In this document: in pieces, positions 8,250-16,828 of the stretch
Numbering within the stretch: position 1 is the first letter of the stretch
Layout: the number at the start of each line of letters is the position of its first letter
Assembly (NCBI RefSeq): GCF_020217485.1
Contig: NZ_JAEKMI010000023.1
Coordinates: 1-64,000, forward strand
DNA from: Mycobacterium sp. WUMAC-067
GTDB lineage: Bacteria; Actinomycetota; Actinomycetes; Mycobacteriales; Mycobacteriaceae
Length of the DNA: 64,000 nucleotides
Direction of reading: 5' to 3'
Position numbers and translations under genes: made by a program
The notes under the pieces: model-generated
Seen by the model: the letters and a program-made list of their open reading frames with translations, nothing else
The model's database searches: none
Told to the model about the DNA's origin: nothing

Positions 8250-8347
8250 GAGCCTCCCTTCGCCGGCATGATCCGGATCAGGTGTGACGGTAAGGGCAGG
8301 TCCTCGCGGCTGTGCCCACTCTCAGCCCCGCTCCCGGGACTCCCGTG
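8250..8347 (-). promoter_or_regulatory. TPP riboswitch (THI element)
   Basis: The minus strand carries the conserved GGGCTGAGAG and, downstream, ACCTGATCCGGATCATGCCGG followed by CGAAGGGAGG. A probable closing helix pairs GAGTCCC (8336-8342) with GGGAGGCTC (8250-8258). The ThiO ribosome site GGGAGG is therefore part of that helix, which suggests that TPP binding blocks translation initiation directly. Confidence 0.93.
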
Positions 8348-8392
8348 TCTGGTGGTTCTTCGCGCTCCACGCTAGCGCGCTAGCGTCTCGGT

Positions 8393-9076
8393 GTGCAGCG
8401 TCCCGTGGATAGCCGACCCTCCGCTCTGGCCACCGCCCGGCTGTACCTGTGCACCGACGCGCGCCGCGAGCGCGGCGATCTGGCCGAGTTCGCCGACGCC
8501 GCGCTGGCCGGCGGGGTGGACATCATCCAGCTGCGCGACAAGGGATCCGTCGGCGAGCAGCGGTTCGGGCCGCTGGAGGCGCGCGAGGAGCTGGCCGCGT
8601 GCCAGATCCTGGCCGACGCCGCCCGTAGGCACGGCGCCCTGTTCGCGGTCAACGACCGCGCCGACATCGCCCGCGCGGCCGGCGCCGACGTGCTGCACCT
8701 CGGGCAGGGCGACCTGCCGCTGGACGTCGCCCGCGACATCGTCGGGCCGGACGTGCTGCTCGGGCTGTCCAGCCACAGCGTCGCGCAGGCCACCGCGGCG
8801 GCAACCAGCGAAGCGGACTACTTCTGCGTCGGCCCCTGCTGGCCGACGCCCACGAAGCCGGACCGCGAGGCCCCGGGCCTGGGACTGGTCCGCGCCGCCG
8901 CCGAGCTCGGGACCGGCAAGCCGTGGTTCGCGATCGGCGGCGTCGACGCGCAGCGGCTGCCCGAGGTGATCGACTCCGGGGCGCGCCGCGTCGTGGTGGT
9001 GCGCGCGATCACCGCGGCCCCCGACCCGCGGGCGGCGGCGCGGCGGCTCAGTTCGGCGCTGGCAGCAGCGAGCTGA
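8393..9076 (+). CDS. thiE: Thiamine-phosphate synthase ThiE
   Basis: 227 residues from a GTG start. It joins the pyrimidine and thiazole moieties to give thiamine phosphate. Family motifs seen are VDIIQLRDK, FAVNDRADIARAAGADVLHLGQ, GLSSHS and FCVGPCWPTPTKPDR, with IGGVD near the C-terminus. It is divergent from thiO with only 45 nt between its start and the riboswitch; the riboswitch is on the other strand and does not obviously control it. Its 3' end overlaps mutT3 tail-to-tail by 29 nt. Confidence 0.95.
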   Translation: MQRPVDSRPSALATARLYLCTDARRERGDLAEFADAALAGGVDIIQLRDKGSVGEQRFGPLEAREELAACQILADAARRHGALFAVNDRADIARAAGADVLHLGQGDLPLDVARDIVGPDVLLGLSSHSVAQATAAATSEADYFCVGPCWPTPTKPDREAPGLGLVRAAAELGTGKPWFAIGGVDAQRLPEVIDSGARRVVVVRAITAAPDPRAAARRLSSALAAAS

Positions 9077-9680
9077 TCCGGCGGCTCAGCTGCGACGGCG
9101 CTTGGTCGGCGTCACCGGGCATGCACCACACGAAAACGCCGTCCTCGACCTCGATCGTGCGGGGCAGATACTGCCGGCGTTCGTCGCCGTGGCCCAGCGG
9201 CAACAGCGCCGGCGCGGTGCGCAGCCGTTGCCAGCTGGCCGCGAAGCCCGGGTGCAGCGGCAGGTCGGCCACCTCGTCCTCGGCGACCCAGCGCATCTCC
9301 GCGCTCTCCCGGTTGGGCACGGTGTGCAGCAACTCGTCGGCGTCGGCGACGACGGTGGTGTAGCTCCACCGGGTGCCGCCGATCCCGGCGACCTCGGCGG
9401 TGACCAGCGTCGCGCGCACGTTGAGCCGCTCGGCGAGCAGCCCGGCCTCCTCGTTCGCTTCGCGGACCGCCGTCTGCTCGGGCGTTTCGTGGCTGTCCCG
9501 GGCCCCGCCCGGCAGCCCCCACGTCCCGCCCTGATGGCTCCACACCGCGCGGTGTTGCAGCAGCACCGCGGGCGTGCCGTCGGGCCGCGGGGCGCGCAGC
9601 AGCAGACCGGCGGCGCCGTACCGGCCCCAATAATGGGCGCCGCGCTCCGAGATCACCCAGCCGTCGCCGTCGCCCTGCAC
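9048..9680 (-). CDS. mutT3: Nudix hydrolase MutT3
   Basis: 210 residues, GTG start. The Nudix box GX5EX7REXXEEXG is complete (GGARDSHETPEQTAVREANE then EAGL, from about residue 58). The MutT3 group in mycobacteria is assigned to hydrolysis of oxidised guanine nucleotides. It is extended at the C-terminus by about 60 residues beyond the core fold (QYLPRTIEVEDGVFVWCMPG). Position between thiE and glnX matches M. tuberculosis Rv0413. Confidence 0.92.
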   Translation of the reverse strand: MQGDGDGWVISERGAHYWGRYGAAGLLLRAPRPDGTPAVLLQHRAVWSHQGGTWGLPGGARDSHETPEQTAVREANEEAGLLAERLNVRATLVTAEVAGIGGTRWSYTTVVADADELLHTVPNRESAEMRWVAEDEVADLPLHPGFAASWQRLRTAPALLPLGHGDERRQYLPRTIEVEDGVFVWCMPGDADQAPSQLSRRISSLLPAPN

Positions 9681-9833
9681 GGATCAAGGATAGGCAGACT
9701 TGGTTCTCGGCGGTCTTCGGCGCGTCGGCAATTGCGTCGGCCTCCACCCATCCACCCGAACATGCTCTTAGACTTCGCTTATAGAGGTCCGTGCAGCGAA
9801 ATCCAGTGGCCAAGAGATGAGGGCTGATCAGAC

Positions 9834-11153
9834 GTGACGGTTGAGCTGGCGCACCCGTCGACCGAGCCGCAGGGATCGCGGTCACCGGCCGAACCAGCCC
9901 ACCCACGCTGGTGGTTCATCTCGACGACGCCGGGCCGCATCCTGACCATCGGCATCGTCCTGGCGGCCCTCGGCGGGATCAGCGCCTTCGCCACCTCGAC
10001 CACCATCAACCACCGGCAACAGGTGCTCACCACGGTGCTCAACCACACCGAGCCGCTGTCGTTCGCCGCCGGCCGGCTCTACACCACCCTGTCGGTGGCC
10101 GACGCCGCGGCGGCCACCGCGTTCATCGCCGAAGCCGAACCGCCGCCGGTGCGGCAGCGCTACGAGCAGGCCATCACCGACGCGGCCGTGGCCGTGACCA
10201 GGGCGTCCAGCGGGCTCACCGACGAGCCGCAGGTGCAGCTCCTGGGCCGGATCAACGCCCAGCTGGCCGTCTACACCGGCCTGATCGAAATCGCGCGAAC
10301 CAACAACCGGGCGGGCAACCCGGTCGGCTCGTCGTACCTGTCGGAGGCATCGGGGCTGATGCAGTCGACGATCCTGCCCGACGCGGCGCGGCTTTACCGC
10401 GCCACCTCGGAGCGGGTGGACGTGGAAACCACCGCGTCGACCCAGATCCCGGCGCCGGTGATCATGGTCGTCGGCGCCACCGTGGTCTTCGGCGCGTTCT
10501 CCCATCGCTGGCTGGCCCGGCGGACCCGGCGCCGCATCAACCCCGGCCTGGTCGTGGGCGCGCTCGCTATTCTCGTCATGGTGGTATGGGTCGGGACTGC
10601 GCTAACCATCTCTACGACGGCCAGTCGTAGCGCGAAGGACACCGCCGCGGAGTCCCTCAAGACCGTCACCAACGTCGCGATCACCGCCCAGCAGGCGCGC
10701 GCCGACGAGACGCTGTCGCTGATCCGCCGCGGGGACGAAGAGAAGCGCAAGCAGTCGTTCTATCAGCGCATCGATTCGATGCACCGCCAGCTCGACCAGT
10801 ACATGTCCCGCAGCGACGCCGTGGACAAACCCGACCTGGAAGGCGCCGACCAGCTGCTGCTGCGCTGGCGGCAGGCCAACGACCGGATCACCTCGTACAT
10901 CTCGGTGGGGAACTACCGCGCCGCCACCCAGGTCGCGCTGGGCAGCAGCGAGGAGGATTCCACCCCGGCGTTCGACAAACTGGAAGACGAGCTGGTCAAG
11001 GCCATGGACCAGGGCCGCATCCACCTGCGCAACGACGTGATCAACGCGCGCAGCGGGCTGTCCGGCGCCCAGGTGGGCGGCGTGGTGCTCAGCCTCGGGG
11101 CGGCCATCGCGGTGGCGCTGGGCCTGTGGCCGCGGCTGAAAGAGTATCGATAA
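9834..11153 (+). CDS. glnX: GlnX, membrane sensor partner of GlnH and PknG
   Basis: 439 residues, GTG start. Predicted helices lie at about residues 36-56, 205-222, 234-255 and 413-433, with two extracytoplasmic helical domains between them (YRQ-rich segment 57-200; segment 256-410 with MHRQLDQYMSRSDAV). The stop TAATG overlaps the GlnH start by one nucleotide. In M. tuberculosis the equivalent protein (Rv0412c) is proposed to relay amino-acid binding by GlnH to PknG across the membrane. The segment with STTASRS then coiled helix resembles a four-helix-bundle sensor. Confidence 0.9.
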   Translation: MTVELAHPSTEPQGSRSPAEPAHPRWWFISTTPGRILTIGIVLAALGGISAFATSTTINHRQQVLTTVLNHTEPLSFAAGRLYTTLSVADAAAATAFIAEAEPPPVRQRYEQAITDAAVAVTRASSGLTDEPQVQLLGRINAQLAVYTGLIEIARTNNRAGNPVGSSYLSEASGLMQSTILPDAARLYRATSERVDVETTASTQIPAPVIMVVGATVVFGAFSHRWLARRTRRRINPGLVVGALAILVMVVWVGTALTISTTASRSAKDTAAESLKTVTNVAITAQQARADETLSLIRRGDEEKRKQSFYQRIDSMHRQLDQYMSRSDAVDKPDLEGADQLLLRWRQANDRITSYISVGNYRAATQVALGSSEEDSTPAFDKLEDELVKAMDQGRIHLRNDVINARSGLSGAQVGGVVLSLGAAIAVALGLWPRLKEYR

Positions 11154-12139
11154 TGACCCGCCTGCCCCTGCTGCGCCGGGCGCGCACCGTGGCCGCCACG
11201 GTGGCGGTAGCGGTCGCGGCGGCGGGCTGCGGGCACACAGAATCGCTGCACGTGGCCAGCGTCCCGACGCTGCCGCCGCCCACCCCGGTCGGCATGGAGC
11301 AACTGCCGCCGCAGCCGCCGCTGCCGCCCGACGGCCCCCATCAGGACTGCGACCTGACGGCCAGCCTGCGGCCCTTCCCCACCAAGGCCGAGGCCGACGC
11401 CGCCGTCGCCGACATCCGCGCGCGGGGCAGGCTGATCGTCGGGCTCGACATCGGCAGCAACCTGTTCAGCTTCCGCGACCCGATCACCGGCGAGATCACC
11501 GGCTTCGACGTCGACATGGCCGGCGAGATCGCCCGCGACATCTTCGGCGCCCCGTCCCACGTCGAGTACCGGATCCTGTCGTCGGACGAGCGCGTCACCG
11601 CCCTGCAACGCGGCGAGGTCGACATCGTGGTCAAGACCATGACGATCACCTGCGACCGGCGCAAGCTGGTCAACTTCTCCACCGTCTACCTCGACGCCAA
11701 CCAGCGCATCCTCACCCCGCGCGACTCGTCGATCGTCAAGGTGAGCGACCTGTCCGGGAAACGCGTCTGCGTGGCCAAGGGCACCACCTCGCTGCATCGC
11801 ATCCGGCAGATCGACCCGCCGCCGGTGGTGGTGTCGGTGGTCAACTGGGCCGACTGCCTGGTCGCGATGCAGCAGCGCGAGATCGACGCCGTCAGCACCG
11901 ACGACTCGATCCTGGCCGGGCTGGTCGAAGAGGACCCCTACCTGCACATCGTCGGGCCCAACATGGCCACCCAGCCCTACGGCATCGGCATCAACCTGAA
12001 CAACACCCCCCTGGTGCGGTTCGTCAACGGGACCCTGGAAAGGATCCGCCGCGACGGCACGTGGAACACGTTGTACCGCAAGTGGTTGACCGTGCTGGGC
12101 CCCGCGCCGGCCCCGCCCACACCGAGGTATCTGGACTGA
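11153..12139 (+). CDS. glnH: Amino-acid-binding lipoprotein GlnH
   Basis: 328 residues from MTRLPLL, with a signal peptide and lipobox AAGC. It is a family-3 periplasmic solute-binding protein; diagnostic stretches are DIRARGRLIVGLDIGSN, ITGFDVDMAGEIARDIFG, VDIVVKTMTITCDRRK and GKRVCVAKGTTSLHRI. In mycobacteria this protein binds aspartate or glutamate and controls PknG through GlnX. It overlaps glnX by 1 nt (TAATG) and pknG by 1 nt (TGATG), so translation of the three is probably coupled. No ABC transporter genes adjoin, supporting a sensory role. Confidence 0.94.
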   Translation: MTRLPLLRRARTVAATVAVAVAAAGCGHTESLHVASVPTLPPPTPVGMEQLPPQPPLPPDGPHQDCDLTASLRPFPTKAEADAAVADIRARGRLIVGLDIGSNLFSFRDPITGEITGFDVDMAGEIARDIFGAPSHVEYRILSSDERVTALQRGEVDIVVKTMTITCDRRKLVNFSTVYLDANQRILTPRDSSIVKVSDLSGKRVCVAKGTTSLHRIRQIDPPPVVVSVVNWADCLVAMQQREIDAVSTDDSILAGLVEEDPYLHIVGPNMATQPYGIGINLNNTPLVRFVNGTLERIRRDGTWNTLYRKWLTVLGPAPAPPTPRYLD

Positions 12140-14427
12140 TGGCCGAGCCGGATAAGCAGTCCGAGCAGCCGGAACCCGGCTCCGGAGACGTGGACGACGT
12201 GAACCCCGGCACCCAGCCGGCGGACGTCCAGACCGGCGCCTCGACGGGGCGGCTGCAGGCCACGCAGGCGCTGTTTCGGCCCGACTTCGACGATGACGAC
12301 GACGACTTCCCGCACATCTCGCTGGGCACCCTGGACACCGACACCGGCGACCGCATGACGGTGGCGACGCGGTCGCTGCCGGCGGTCCGACAGCTCGGCG
12401 GTGGGCTCGTCGAGATTCCGCGGGGACGCGACATCGACCCGCGCGAAGCGCTGATGACCAACCCGGTGGTCCCCGAGTCCAAGCGCTTCTGCTGGAACTG
12501 CGGAAAGCCGGTGGGCCGGTCCAGCAAGAAGAGCAAGGGCACGTCGGAGGGTTGGTGCCCGGCCTGCGGCAGCCCGTATTCGTTTCTGCCGCAACTCAAT
12601 CCGGGGGACATCGTCGCCGGCCAGTACGAGGTCAAAGGTTGCATCGCGCACGGCGGGCTGGGCTGGGTGTATCTGGCCGTCGACAAAAACGTCAACGACC
12701 GGCCGGTCGTGCTCAAAGGCCTGGTCCACTCCGGCGATGCGGAGGCGCAGGCGATCGCGATGGCCGAACGGCAGTTTCTGGCCGAGGTCGTCCACCCGCA
12801 GATCGTGCAGATCTTCAACTTCGTCGAACACAAGGACCAGCACGGCAATCCGGTCGGCTACATCGTCATGGAGTACGTCGGCGGGCAGTCGCTCAAGCAC
12901 GGGAAGGGCGAGAAGCTTCCCGTCGCCGAGGCCATCGCCTACCTGCTGGAAATCCTGCCCGCGCTGAGCTACCTGCACTCCATCGGCCTGGTCTACAACG
13001 ACCTGAAGCCGGAGAACATCATGCTCACCGAGGAGCAGCTCAAGCTGATCGACCTGGGCGCGGTGTCGCGGATCAATTCGTTCGGATACCTTTATGGCAC
13101 ACCGGGTTTCCAGGCTCCGGAGATCGTGCGGACCGGCCCGACGGTCGCCACCGACATCTACACGGTGGGGCGCACGCTGGCGGCGCTCACGCTCAACCTG
13201 CGCACCCGCAACGGCCGCTACGTCGACGGCCTGCCCGAGCACGACCCGGTGCTGAGCACCTACGACTCGTTCCACCGGTTGCTGCGCCGCGCCACCGATC
13301 CCGACCCGCGCCGGCGGTTCGCCAACACCGAGGAGATGTCCGCGCAGTTGATCGGCGTGCTGCGCGAGGTCGTCGCCCACGACAGCGGGGTGCCCCGGCC
13401 CGGCCTGTCGACGATCTTTTCGCCCAGCCGCTCGACGTTCGGGGTGGACCTGCTGGTCGCGCACACCGACGTCTACCTGGACGGGCAGGTCCATTCGGAG
13501 AAGCTGACGGCCCGCGAAATCGTCACCGCGCTGCAAGTGCCGCTGGTCGATCCGGCCGACGTCGCCGCGTCGGTGCTACAGGCGACGGTGTTGTCGCAGC
13601 CGGTGCAAACCTTGGACTCGTTGCGCGCCGCCCGGCACGGGACCCTGGACGCCGACGGTGCCGAGCTGTCCGAGTCGGTCGAGCTGCCGATGATGGAGGT
13701 GCGCGCGCTGCTGGATCTCGGCGACGTCGCCAAGGCCACCCGCAAGCTCGACGACCTGGCCGCGCGGGTCGGCTGGCAATGGCGGCTGGTGTGGTACAGA
13801 GCCGTCGCCGAGTTGCTCACCGGCGATTACGATTCGGCCACAACGCATTTCACCGAGGTGCTGGATACCTTCCCGGGCGAGCTGGCGCCCAAGCTGGCGT
13901 TGGCCGCCACCGCCGAGCTGGCCGGCGACGCCGACGAGCACAAGTACTACGAGACGGTGTGGAAGACCAACGACGGCGTGATCTCGGCGGCGTTCGGGTT
14001 GGCCAGATCGCTGTCCGCCGAAGGTGATCGGGCCGCGGCGGTGCGCACGCTGGACGAGGTGCCGGCCACGTCGCGCCACTTCACCACCGCGCGCCTGACC
14101 AGCGCGGTCACGCTGTTGTCCGGCCGGACCAAGAGCGAGATCACCGAAGAGGACATTAGGGACGCGGCGCGGCGGGTGGAGGCGCTGCCGCCCACCGAGC
14201 CCCGCGTGCTGCAGATCCGCGCGCTGGTGCTGGGCTGCGCGATGGACTGGCTGGAGGACAACAAGGCCAGCACCAATCACATCCTGGGCTTCCCGTTCAC
14301 CGAGCACGGGCTGCGGCTGGGCGTCGAGGCGGCGCTGCGCAATCTGGCCCGCGTCGCACCCACGCAGCGGCACCGCTACGAGCTGGTCGACATGGCCAAC
14401 CGGGTGCGGCCCACCAGCACGTTCTGA
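12139..14427 (+). CDS. pknG: Serine/threonine protein kinase PknG
   Basis: 762 residues, cytosolic. Order: acidic disordered N-terminus with the Thr-rich TLDTDTGDR region (self-phosphorylation and FHA docking), rubredoxin domain with Cys118/121 and Cys140/143 (CWNCG, CPACG), kinase domain with Lys193 (VVLKG), catalytic loop YNDLKPEN (Asp288, non-RD), DLG (Asp305) instead of DFG, and a C-terminal TPR region from about residue 430. PknG regulates glutamate metabolism through GarA and is a virulence factor in pathogens. It is about 12 residues longer than I recall for M. tuberculosis PknG, mostly in the N-terminus. Confidence 0.96.
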   Translation: MAEPDKQSEQPEPGSGDVDDVNPGTQPADVQTGASTGRLQATQALFRPDFDDDDDDFPHISLGTLDTDTGDRMTVATRSLPAVRQLGGGLVEIPRGRDIDPREALMTNPVVPESKRFCWNCGKPVGRSSKKSKGTSEGWCPACGSPYSFLPQLNPGDIVAGQYEVKGCIAHGGLGWVYLAVDKNVNDRPVVLKGLVHSGDAEAQAIAMAERQFLAEVVHPQIVQIFNFVEHKDQHGNPVGYIVMEYVGGQSLKHGKGEKLPVAEAIAYLLEILPALSYLHSIGLVYNDLKPENIMLTEEQLKLIDLGAVSRINSFGYLYGTPGFQAPEIVRTGPTVATDIYTVGRTLAALTLNLRTRNGRYVDGLPEHDPVLSTYDSFHRLLRRATDPDPRRRFANTEEMSAQLIGVLREVVAHDSGVPRPGLSTIFSPSRSTFGVDLLVAHTDVYLDGQVHSEKLTAREIVTALQVPLVDPADVAASVLQATVLSQPVQTLDSLRAARHGTLDADGAELSESVELPMMEVRALLDLGDVAKATRKLDDLAARVGWQWRLVWYRAVAELLTGDYDSATTHFTEVLDTFPGELAPKLALAATAELAGDADEHKYYETVWKTNDGVISAAFGLARSLSAEGDRAAAVRTLDEVPATSRHFTTARLTSAVTLLSGRTKSEITEEDIRDAARRVEALPPTEPRVLQIRALVLGCAMDWLEDNKASTNHILGFPFTEHGLRLGVEAALRNLARVAPTQRHRYELVDMANRVRPTSTF

Positions 14428-14447
14428 ACTGTTGCACGCCTTACGGT

Positions 14448-14519
14448 GTCGAGTGTGAAACCTGGGCGTTGAGTGTGAAACCTGGGCTTTCGGCGTGAAC
14501 ACTGGGCGACGACACGCCG
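14448..14519. repeat. GAGTGTGAA-type intergenic repeat cluster, locus 1
   Basis: GAGTGTGAAACCTGGGC occurs at 14451-14467 and 14471-14487, and GCGTGAACACTGGGC follows at 14493-14507, then CGACGACACGCCGAC. The same arrangement recurs at about 46575-46625. An inverted copy begins on the other strand at about 14535-14570 and forms the 3' end of the next gene. Confidence 0.7.
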
Positions 14520-14537
14520 ACAAACCTCGCCGTGGGC

Positions 14538-15401
14538 TCACACGCAAAGCCCAAGATTCACAGTCGATTTCGCCAGCGCCTCTCGCACCCGGCGGATGAT
14601 ACTGGCCGGGCGGTCCTCCGCGACGACGCGGACGACGACCCAGCCCCTCTCCTCGAGCATCTCCATGCGCTGAATGTCTTTGACGAATTGCCGCCGGTCG
14701 GCGCGATGGTGATCGCCGTCGTATTCGACGGCCACCAGCGATTCCGCCCAGCCCAGGTCGAGGTAGGCGAACGGCAGGCCATCGGTGCCCAACACCGGAA
14801 TCTGGGTCTGCGGCCGGGGCAGGCCCGCGTCGATGAGAAGCAGCCGCAGGTAGCTCTCCCTCGGTGACTGCGCGCCCGGGTCGACCAGGTCGAGCGCCGC
14901 CTCCAATCGCCGCAGCCCCGGCGAGCGAGAGTGTGCCGCCGCGACACGCAGCACGTCGTCGACCTTGAAACCCGTTGCGCGGGCGAGCGCGTCCAGGCGC
15001 ACCACGGCCGACCGCACCGCCCCCCGCCGGCCGATGTCGAAGGCGGTTCGCTCCGGCGTGGTGACGGCGAGCCCATCGCAAACCTGGGTTTCCCCGGCGC
15101 ACAACGTGTCCCGGCGCGTCAGCACACCATCGGGCGGACGAGTGTTGGTGTGTATCAGCTCGACGGGGACATTGTCGGGGATCCACGCGGCGCCGTGCAG
15201 CGCCGCCGCGGCCGCTCCCCCGACGATCGCCGACCGCCCCGACCACAGCCAGGCCGCGCGGATGCGCAGCTCAAGCGGCAGCTCCGCGTGCGCCGGCACG
15301 TAGACGTTGGGAAACACCGGCCGGTAGACCGCCCGCAGCTGGTGGCGATTCAGCCTTCCCGACGCCAGCGCCTCGCTGCCGATGAACGGCACTTCCCTCA
15401 T
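14538..15401 (-). CDS. AbiEi-like/DUF559 endonuclease-fold protein
   Basis: 287 residues from MREVPFIG; ATGs at 15413 and 15434 are alternatives and none has a clear ribosome site. The N-terminal 90 residues look like the winged-helix AbiEi-type domain (LNRHQLRAVYRPVFPNVYVP, VGGAAAAALHGAAW). The C-terminal 100 residues resemble DUF559/very-short-patch-repair-like nuclease (PFAYLDLGWAESLVAVEYDG, RRQFVKDIQRMEMLEERGW). Many mycobacteria carry several such orphan genes. No partner toxin or methylase adjoins. The last codons (TVNLGLCV) are encoded by an inverted copy of the GAGTGTGAA repeat. Confidence 0.82.
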   Translation of the reverse strand: MREVPFIGSEALASGRLNRHQLRAVYRPVFPNVYVPAHAELPLELRIRAAWLWSGRSAIVGGAAAAALHGAAWIPDNVPVELIHTNTRPPDGVLTRRDTLCAGETQVCDGLAVTTPERTAFDIGRRGAVRSAVVRLDALARATGFKVDDVLRVAAAHSRSPGLRRLEAALDLVDPGAQSPRESYLRLLLIDAGLPRPQTQIPVLGTDGLPFAYLDLGWAESLVAVEYDGDHHRADRRQFVKDIQRMEMLEERGWVVVRVVAEDRPASIIRRVREALAKSTVNLGLCV

Positions 15402-15498
15402 GCCGCGCACCATCGCACGTCGACCGCGAGCCATGCATCCGGCTATTCACAGCCCGGATTCACAGCGAGAACATAGGTATATGCCGCACAGTTGACAC

Positions 15499-16815
15499 AT
15501 GGCAGGCCAGTCCACGGCGTGGGTCAGTACGGCCCGCATGCTGCGCCGGGCCGGGTTCGGGGTGACAGGGCCCGAGGTCGACGCGGCCGTAGCGCGGGAC
15601 TGGTCCGGCTACGTGGACGCGCTGCTGGGCGGCGATCCCGACGTCGACCCCGGCGCGGTTGCCACCCCGATGCCCACCCTGCCGACGCCCAGCCCGCCCG
15701 GTAAGCGCGCCACCCCGGCCGCCCACAAGCAGTACAACCAGCAGGTGTCGGAACAGCTGGGCGTGCTGTCGAATTGGTGGGTGCGGCGCATGGTCGCCGT
15801 GCGACAGCCGCTCCACGAGAAGCTAACCCTGCTGTGGCACAACCACTTCGCCACCTCGGCGCAGAAGGTGCGGGTAGCGGCATACATGGCCGCGCAGAAT
15901 CACAAATTGCGCACCGGATCGTTGGGGGATTTCCGCACCCTGGCCTACGGGATGCTGACCGACGCCGCGATGCTGCGCTGGCTCGACGCGCAAAGCAGCA
16001 CCGCCAGGGCACCCAACGAAAACCTTGCCCGCGAATTCATGGAGCTGTTCGCCTTGGGACACGGCAACGGCTACACCGAAAGCGACGTGCGCAACGGCGC
16101 GCGGGCCCTGACGGGATGGGTGATCGGCGTCGGGGGTAGCACCTCGATGGCCCGCAAACGTCATGACGGGACCGCCAAGACGCTGTTCGGGCAAACCCGC
16201 AACTTCGACGCCGCCGGGTTCTGCGACATTGTGCTGGCGCAACCCAGATCGGCGGAATACATCGCGGGACGTCTGTGGCAGCAATTGGCGTCCGACGATC
16301 CAGCGCCACCCCAGGTGCTCGACCGGCTGGTCGGCGCCTACGGCCCCAACCGCGACCTGCGCGCGCTGACCCGCGCGATCCTGACCGACACCGCGTTCAC
16401 CGGCAGCCGTGCCGCGGTCGTCAATACCCCTACCGAGTGGCTCATCGGCGTGATCCGGGCGCTGCGCGTGCCGGTCGACAATCCCAAGCGTCTCAAGATG
16501 ATCGACGCGACGTTGCGCACGCTGGGTCAACGACCGTTCTACCCGCCCAGCGTCGGCGGCTGGCCCAGCGGCCAGGTGTGGCTTTCCACCGCCAGTGCTG
16601 GGGCCAGGCTGCGCGCGGCGGCAGAGCTGGCACACGCCGGCGACCTCTCCAGCGTCGAGGGAACCCCCGCCGGTGACCGCATCGATGCGGTCGGCTACCT
16701 GATCGGCGTCGGCGCCTGGTCGGACCGCACCGCCCAGGCGCTGCGACCGCTGGTGCGCCAACCGCCGCAGTTGGTCGCGGCCGCCGTCAACACTCCCGAA
16801 TACTTGACGTCGTAG
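15499..16815 (+). CDS. DUF1800 family protein
   Basis: 438 residues. Family features are seen in order: RMLRRAGFGVTGPEVDAAV near the N-terminus, LHEKLTLLWHNHFATSAQKV, the APNENLAREFMELFALG motif, DVRNGARALTGW, and PFYPPSVGGWPSGQVWL. No signal peptide is visible. DUF1800 proteins are nearly always encoded beside a DUF1501 protein, as here with a 13-nt gap; their joint role, apparently in extracellular or envelope biology, is unknown. Confidence 0.88.
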   Translation: MAGQSTAWVSTARMLRRAGFGVTGPEVDAAVARDWSGYVDALLGGDPDVDPGAVATPMPTLPTPSPPGKRATPAAHKQYNQQVSEQLGVLSNWWVRRMVAVRQPLHEKLTLLWHNHFATSAQKVRVAAYMAAQNHKLRTGSLGDFRTLAYGMLTDAAMLRWLDAQSSTARAPNENLAREFMELFALGHGNGYTESDVRNGARALTGWVIGVGGSTSMARKRHDGTAKTLFGQTRNFDAAGFCDIVLAQPRSAEYIAGRLWQQLASDDPAPPQVLDRLVGAYGPNRDLRALTRAILTDTAFTGSRAAVVNTPTEWLIGVIRALRVPVDNPKRLKMIDATLRTLGQRPFYPPSVGGWPSGQVWLSTASAGARLRAAAELAHAGDLSSVEGTPAGDRIDAVGYLIGVGAWSDRTAQALRPLVRQPPQLVAAAVNTPEYLTS

Positions 16816-16828
16816 GGGATCAGCAGCC

